Position numbers and translations under genes: made by a program. The notes beneath the pieces were generated by a model. It was given only the letters and a program-made list of their open reading frames with translations. It did not search any database and was not told where the DNA came from. Shown one piece after another: positions 5,679-10,027 of a DNA stretch of 10,027 nucleotides; the first letter of the stretch is position 1, and every line of letters begins with the position of its first letter. The stretch comes from an uncultured Oscillospiraceae bacterium (GTDB taxonomy: Bacteria > Bacillota_A > Clostridia > Oscillospirales > Oscillospiraceae), in assembly GCA_934589325.1 (NCBI GenBank), contig CAKTNU010000045.1, positions 1-10,027 on the forward strand, written 5' to 3'.

Positions 5679-7823
5679 GTGAAAAGAAATTGGGTAATGC
5701 GTTTGGTGTATATTTTGGCGTTGTGCACGGTGCTGCTTCTATGTGGCTGCAGCAAGAGGGGCGAAGAAAACACGGGCGGCGCGGTCGGCTCAGAGAAATT
5801 GGCAGGCGGACGTTTTGTGTCAGTCAGCATGCCGTTGGATAACACGGATGCTAGGATATACCGTCTTACGCGCACACCGGGCGGCGCACTGCTGCTGTGC
5901 AAGACATTTACGGGTGAGCTCAGTCTCTACAGCGCCGATTTTGACGCCGGAACGCAGGAAAAGACCCAGGAGCTTGACGAGATATCTGCGGACACGGCGG
6001 CGTTCTGCGGGGAGACGCTTGTCATCACATCAAAGACGGATGACGGCGGCACCGAGCTTACGACAGTTTACGGATCCGACATCTCCTCAGTGCCGCTAAT
6101 GCTGCCTGATATGCTCAGAGACGAGTACTTTCTCGGCTTCTGGCTGGGGGACGGGAACAATGCGCTGGTCCAGACTCCCGGCAAGCTGTACCGGCTGGAC
6201 ATTGGTACCGGCGACTGTGAACAGCTTGAAGCCTATGACGGCGAGATGGACATCCTTTCCGACGGCATGAACGGCTTCAGTGCAGTCAACGGGCGCGAGA
6301 ACGATACGGTCATTTCCCTGCTTGACGGCAGTTTCAGCACGACCGAAAAATTCACCGTCTCCGCGACATTCGAGGAGATATATCCCGGTGTTCCCGGAGA
6401 CAGATACTCACTGTGCGTGCGCAAAGTCGGGCAGGTACGTCTGCTGGATATCAGGAGCGGTGAGTACACGGACTATGCGAATCTGCAGATATCCGGCGCT
6501 GACAGCTATACGTTCTCGTACATAGACGGCGACCGATTCTTGTCATCGCGGGGCGGAGTCCCCGCCGTGTGGACACGCAGTACGGAGTCCGATGTGATCA
6601 CGCTGACGCTCGCGACCTGTTCAGACCCGGACGAGGAGGAACGGAACGAGCGCTTGATTGAGGCGGTGTCGGAATTTAACGCGCAGAGCGAGAAATACAA
6701 TATTGAGATAGTGGATTACGCTATTTACAATGACACGGCCGATTCGTCGCCGGGTATGGACAGATTCCGGATAGACATTCTGGCCGGTGATACACCGGAT
6801 ATATATGACATATGGAGTATGCCGACGCAGAAATATTGGGCGAACGGGCTGACGGAGGATCTGTACCCATTTTTTGAGAAGGACGAAGAGCTGTCGGCAG
6901 ACGGACTTGTCCAGAGCGTGCTGCACGCACTGGAGCACAATGGGGGGCTATATGACCTCGTGCCGTCCTACCGCCTGACCATGGTTTACGGCAACAGTGA
7001 CATTTTCAGCGGGCATATCACGATCCAAGACCTGTTGGAAATGAACAGACAATATTCCGCGACGCAAATATTCGGCGACGACATGAGCCGCGGCAAGTTC
7101 TGGCGGAATGTGTTGTCGTTTTCAGGCAAAGACTACGTTGATCCGGACAGCGGAAGCTGCAGTTTTGACAGCCCGGAATTTATAGGGCTGCTCGAGTTTT
7201 CCGCCCAGCTTCCGGAAAAAGCAGAGTACCTGACCTATGAACCGGGGCGGCTATATGTGGGCGACCAGTTCGTATATATCCGTACGACTGGGGACTTGGT
7301 GGAGGAGTGGCAGTTTACAAACGCTCAGATGGCCGGGAAGGAACGCTTTATCGGCTTCCCAACGCGCAGCGGCAGCGGGGTCAGCATCCAGCCATGCCTT
7401 CGATTGGCAATGTCCGGAACGAGCACTGAAAAGGACGGCGTGTGGGAATTTTTCCGTTTCCTGCTGAGCGATACCTACCAGTGGACGATCGACGATCTGA
7501 GCATACGCCGCTCCCAGCTGGAGACAACAGTGGATTATCAGATAAAAGCATATGCGGAGCTTGAGCTCCGCGTTATGATAGATCTTGGCGGTACGGCCTA
7601 CGTGCAGGGCGGTTCCGTCCCGGTGTCGGCTCCGCCCGCAGGACTCGGGGATGAATTGCTTGGAATAGTCGACAAAGTGGACGGCGTGAATGAATACGAT
7701 GCGGCGATATATGATATCGTGATCAATGAGGCGGAAAAATTCTATGCAGGGCAGAACATTGCGGCTCAAACAGCACAGGCTATACAGTCCCGTGCGAGCA
7801 TATATCTGTCCGAGCAGTTTTGA
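5679..7823 (+). CDS. Lipoprotein: beta-propeller-like domain fused to an extracellular solute-binding domain (copy 1)
   Basis: The product (714 residues from the GTG) is anchored to the outside of the membrane: a hydrophobic signal segment ends in LLLCGC, with Cys24 as the lipidated residue. Residues of about 35-300 are beta-rich, with repeated short strands (for instance LYRLDIGTGDCEQL and VRLLDIRSGEYTDY) that look like blades of a propeller. From about 305 the sequence becomes a family 1 type ABC solute-binding protein: ITLTLATCSDPDEEERNERL, then RIDILAGDTPDIYDIWSMP, and the family's C-terminal FYAGQN-AAQTAQAIQSR-SIYLSEQ. Such a protein normally hands a sugar or peptide to an ABC permease, but none is seen here. 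At about 400-450 residues a normal binding protein is much shorter, so the N-terminal half is an addition. It lies 44 bases after the secreted-protein gene with no terminator between. Ligand unknown; the propeller call rests on pattern only. Confidence 0.85.
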   Translation: MKRNWVMRLVYILALCTVLLLCGCSKRGEENTGGAVGSEKLAGGRFVSVSMPLDNTDARIYRLTRTPGGALLLCKTFTGELSLYSADFDAGTQEKTQELDEISADTAAFCGETLVITSKTDDGGTELTTVYGSDISSVPLMLPDMLRDEYFLGFWLGDGNNALVQTPGKLYRLDIGTGDCEQLEAYDGEMDILSDGMNGFSAVNGRENDTVISLLDGSFSTTEKFTVSATFEEIYPGVPGDRYSLCVRKVGQVRLLDIRSGEYTDYANLQISGADSYTFSYIDGDRFLSSRGGVPAVWTRSTESDVITLTLATCSDPDEEERNERLIEAVSEFNAQSEKYNIEIVDYAIYNDTADSSPGMDRFRIDILAGDTPDIYDIWSMPTQKYWANGLTEDLYPFFEKDEELSADGLVQSVLHALEHNGGLYDLVPSYRLTMVYGNSDIFSGHITIQDLLEMNRQYSATQIFGDDMSRGKFWRNVLSFSGKDYVDPDSGSCSFDSPEFIGLLEFSAQLPEKAEYLTYEPGRLYVGDQFVYIRTTGDLVEEWQFTNAQMAGKERFIGFPTRSGSGVSIQPCLRLAMSGTSTEKDGVWEFFRFLLSDTYQWTIDDLSIRRSQLETTVDYQIKAYAELELRVMIDLGGTAYVQGGSVPVSAPPAGLGDELLGIVDKVDGVNEYDAAIYDIVINEAEKFYAGQNIAAQTAQAIQSRASIYLSEQF
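7740..7820 (+). repeat. 81-base direct repeat, copy 1, at the 3' end of the first lipoprotein gene
   Basis: This stretch matches 9842-9922 at 71 of 81 bases by hand count, ending at the last sense codon of each gene. Elsewhere the two genes share only weak protein similarity. It encodes the conserved C-terminal segment of the solute-binding domain. Confidence 0.85.
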
Positions 7824-7840
7824 AACAGGAGGCGGCATAC

Positions 7841-9925
7841 ATGAAAAGAGTGTTAGCGGTTGTGATGCTTTTGTGCCTGATATTCACCGTAGGCTGCGGC
7901 AGCGAAGACCCGGCAGTGAAAAAGGCTGAGAAGCCCATCGAAGTCAAGGATGAAACGCTCAAAAGTGTTGTCGCCTCCTATGCGGCAAAGGGTGCGGAGG
8001 GGTTTGGCGATTTTAATTATGACTCCTTCAGCAATGTTTCGGTAATAGGAGACAAAGCGTATCTGCTCGGGAACTCGATGTATGATGAGTATATTTACAG
8101 CATAGAGCTTGACGGCTCGTCGCCTGTCATTATTGCGCACGAGGATACGGAGGATGAAAGCTGGGTCAGCCTTGCCGCGTTGGGGGACAAGCTTTATGTG
8201 TGTGATAAAAATACCGGGAATCTGATAGAATTTGATTCATCGGGCAGCAGGCTCCGCACGGTAACGCTGCCGGAAGGAACGCTGACTATTCCGACGCTCG
8301 TCGGCGGCGATAAATATCTGTATGCATTCGATATGGGAGGCGGAAGGCTGACGGCAATAGACCCGGAGGGCGATGAACGCATTGCTTTTACAATAAACGT
8401 GACTCCGACGGCATCTCTGGGCAAATTGGCCGACGGACGGGCAGTTATAGGGACATATGAGGACAATGGCACGCGTATAAGCGTTATAGATGAGGAGAAT
8501 AAATGCCTCGGCGAAAGCCGTTACATTGATATAAACTGTACCATACAGGGCTGCGGAAGCGAATGGAGCGTTTATCTGGAGAGCGGGGCGGATATATATG
8601 GCTTCGATTTTGACTCGGCGAAGCTGGAAAAGCTTTTCTCGCTCAACGATGTCGGGATAAGGATGCATGGCAGACTGTATGACTGCGGCAACGGGAGCTT
8701 TATTTATACAGCGAGCTTGGGAGACTATATGGACAAGCCTACGCTAATATACAAGACGGAGGTGCCGACCGACGCGAAAAGACTGACGCTTGCGACGCTC
8801 CGCGGCCTTGACTATGGCATGCAGAAAAAAGTCCTGCGCTGGAATGCAGCGCATCCGGAGTGCAGGATAGATATAAAGGACTATTCGGTATATAACACAG
8901 AAAGCGACCTGAGCCTTGGACAAGCGAAGCTGGCGCTGGACATAACTGCGGGAGAGACCCCAGATATGTACGACCTCTCCGTCGGGGACTCGACCATAAA
9001 TACGCCGCTGCTTGCGCGGCGCGGCCTGCTGGAGGATCTGTATTCGTATATAGATGCAGACCCGGAGCTTGATCGCAGCGATTTTATGTCCGAGCCGCTG
9101 AAAGCAATGGAGATCAACGGCAAGCTGTATCAGGCGACATCCAGCTTCATGCTGTTTACGATGATGGGAGCCGCGGCCGATGTTGGCGGTCCGGATGAGT
9201 GGACATATGCTGCGCTGGAACAAAAGATCGCAGAGAGTGAGCAATATCAGCGCTTGACCGACGAGCGAAGCGAACCGAGTGATTGGCTCCGTGTGACCGT
9301 TGAGGCTTCCGGAGCCCGTCTCGTAGACTGGGAAAAAGGCGTGTGTCACTTCGATTCGGATTATTTCATACATTTGCTTGAGCTTTCAGCCGGAATGGAG
9401 AGACCTGACACTGAAAGTGCCACTCCTAGAGGGATACTTAGGGATACTGGTGCGCTGCTGTTTACACTGACCAGCAGGAGCGTAGGGGAAGGCGCAATGG
9501 GTGCACAGACCTTTGGTGACGGAAACTATGCCTTCGTAGGCTATCCGGAGGTAGGCGCGGTAATATACCCGACGGAGAGTGTGGGAATTTCCGCCCAGAG
9601 CGGCAGCAAGGAAGATTGCTGGCAGTTTGTGCGGCAATTTATGATGAAAGGTGCACGCAGCGGCTTCCCGCTCCGCTATGATGAGATCGAGGAGGACTAT
9701 GAACTGGCTTGCAAGGATGTACACACTACTGAAGGTGAGAAGCAGGCGATGAGGGACTTCATAGCGCACGCGGAAAGTGCGTCTGTCTGCTGCAGGCCGG
9801 ACGAGCAGCTGTGGGCGATAATCGAGAGTGAGCTGAACAGATTCTATGCCGGGCAGAACACCGCGGCTCAGACAGCTCAAGCCATACAGTCCCGTGCAAG
9901 CATATATCTGTCCGAGCAGAATTAA
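7841..9925 (+). CDS. Lipoprotein: beta-propeller-like domain fused to an extracellular solute-binding domain (copy 2)
   Basis: This 694-residue paralogue of the preceding gene has the same plan. The signal segment ends in FTVGC with Cys19 as the lipid site; the threonine at -3 is not the preferred residue. Residues of about 45-305 form a beta-propeller-like region with blade-like units such as DKLYVCDKNTGNLIEFDSSG and KYLYAFDMGGGRLTAIDPEG. The solute-binding domain starts near 312 (RLTLATLRGLDYG) and carries LDITAGETPDMYDL, matching DILAGDTPDIYDI in copy 1. It ends in the same FYAGQN to SIYLSEQ segment. The ATG at 7841 follows a perfect AGGAGG by 8 bases; the in-frame TTG at 7820 overlaps the stop of copy 1 and lacks such a site. 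Only 17 bases separate the two genes, so they are surely co-transcribed. Two differing copies side by side suggest two ligands or a paired receptor. No permease follows within the window. Confidence 0.87.
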   Translation: MKRVLAVVMLLCLIFTVGCGSEDPAVKKAEKPIEVKDETLKSVVASYAAKGAEGFGDFNYDSFSNVSVIGDKAYLLGNSMYDEYIYSIELDGSSPVIIAHEDTEDESWVSLAALGDKLYVCDKNTGNLIEFDSSGSRLRTVTLPEGTLTIPTLVGGDKYLYAFDMGGGRLTAIDPEGDERIAFTINVTPTASLGKLADGRAVIGTYEDNGTRISVIDEENKCLGESRYIDINCTIQGCGSEWSVYLESGADIYGFDFDSAKLEKLFSLNDVGIRMHGRLYDCGNGSFIYTASLGDYMDKPTLIYKTEVPTDAKRLTLATLRGLDYGMQKKVLRWNAAHPECRIDIKDYSVYNTESDLSLGQAKLALDITAGETPDMYDLSVGDSTINTPLLARRGLLEDLYSYIDADPELDRSDFMSEPLKAMEINGKLYQATSSFMLFTMMGAAADVGGPDEWTYAALEQKIAESEQYQRLTDERSEPSDWLRVTVEASGARLVDWEKGVCHFDSDYFIHLLELSAGMERPDTESATPRGILRDTGALLFTLTSRSVGEGAMGAQTFGDGNYAFVGYPEVGAVIYPTESVGISAQSGSKEDCWQFVRQFMMKGARSGFPLRYDEIEEDYELACKDVHTTEGEKQAMRDFIAHAESASVCCRPDEQLWAIIESELNRFYAGQNTAAQTAQAIQSRASIYLSEQN
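9842..9922 (+). repeat. 81-base direct repeat, copy 2, at the 3' end of the second lipoprotein gene
   Basis: This is the partner of 7740-7820, differing at 10 of 81 positions, seven or so of them silent. The encoded 27 residues differ at two places (Ile/Thr and the final Phe/Asn). The distance between copies is 2,102 bases. Confidence 0.85.
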
Positions 9926-9950
9926 ACAGAGGATCATGTTTTCTCCTATA

Positions 9951-9988
9951 AAAGTCCCCATACGGCGCTTTATGCGCCGTATGGGGAC
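9951..9988. terminator. Long perfect hairpin after the lipoprotein operon
   Basis: GTCCCCATACGGCGC (9954-9968) and its exact complement (9974-9988) form a 15-bp stem with a 5-base loop, 28 bases after the stop. On the plus strand no T run follows (ACGTTCTGTC). On the minus strand the stem is followed by TTTTATAGG, so it fits a terminator for a converging gene to the right better than one for the lipoprotein operon, though it could slow transcription both ways or protect the mRNA 3' end. Confidence 0.6.
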
Positions 9989-10027
9989 ACGTTCTGTCAA
10001 AAAATATATGCGCTGGGCGTAGACAAC

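Noticed and set aside
7251..7838. 195-codon minus-strand frame opposite the first lipoprotein gene
   Set aside because: It mirrors the coding frame. Its similarity to the minus-strand frame at 9386-10000 comes only from the 81-base direct repeat.
8744..9373. 209-codon minus-strand frame opposite the second lipoprotein gene
   Set aside because: No binding site, no domain pattern, and it is fully covered by a strong plus-strand gene.
9386..10000. 204-codon minus-strand frame running through the final hairpin
   Set aside because: It runs through a perfect hairpin and the lipoprotein gene, and its sequence looks like reverse-strand noise.
1..10027. CRISPR array, tRNA, rRNA, insertion sequence or phage attachment site
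   Set aside because: No regularly spaced repeats, no cloverleaf, no transposase or terminal inverted repeats were seen.

Overview
The window looks like chromosomal DNA of a Gram-positive, Clostridia-type bacterium. The grounds are strong AGGAGG-type ribosome binding sites, sigma-A-like promoters, a BlaI/M56 pair, lipoprotein-type solute-binding proteins and genes of moderate GC (about 50-60% where I counted). A gut member of the Oscillospiraceae or a neighbouring family is a guess from gene style, not something the sequence proves.

Bases 1-1717 hold the end of a TRAP transporter operon: the 3' part of the small permease (DctQ type), overlapping by one base the complete large permease (DctM type). 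The periplasmic-type binding protein (DctP) should lie upstream, outside the window. A hairpin terminator follows. A promoter overlapping the tail of that terminator drives a separate gene, an RlmI-type 23S rRNA methyltransferase (1828-3057), which has its own terminator.

Bases 3115-9990 form what I read as one functional locus built around a 312-base, AT-rich divergent intergenic region (4885-5196). To the left, on the minus strand, runs a three-gene operon with two 4-base ATGA overlaps: a BlaI/MecI-type repressor, an M56 (BlaR1-type) membrane metalloprotease without a penicillin-binding sensor domain, and a 79-residue secreted tryptophan-rich peptide. A strong hairpin terminator ends it. 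To the right, on the plus strand, a near-consensus promoter drives a secreted protein with a peptidoglycan-binding-like domain, then two tandem lipoproteins, each a beta-propeller-like N-terminal half joined to an extracellular solute-binding (ABC type) C-terminal half. No ABC permease or ATPase is in view.

The likely logic, by analogy with BlaR1/BlaI, is that the M56 protein senses a cell-surface event, causes loss of the repressor, and so derepresses its own operon and perhaps the divergent secreted/lipoprotein operon. The signal is unlikely to be a beta-lactam, because neither a penicillin-binding sensor nor a beta-lactamase is present. The most interesting parts are the translationally coupled secreted peptide, the paired propeller-SBP lipoproteins with nearly identical 81-base 3' ends, and the repeat structure of the shared intergenic region.
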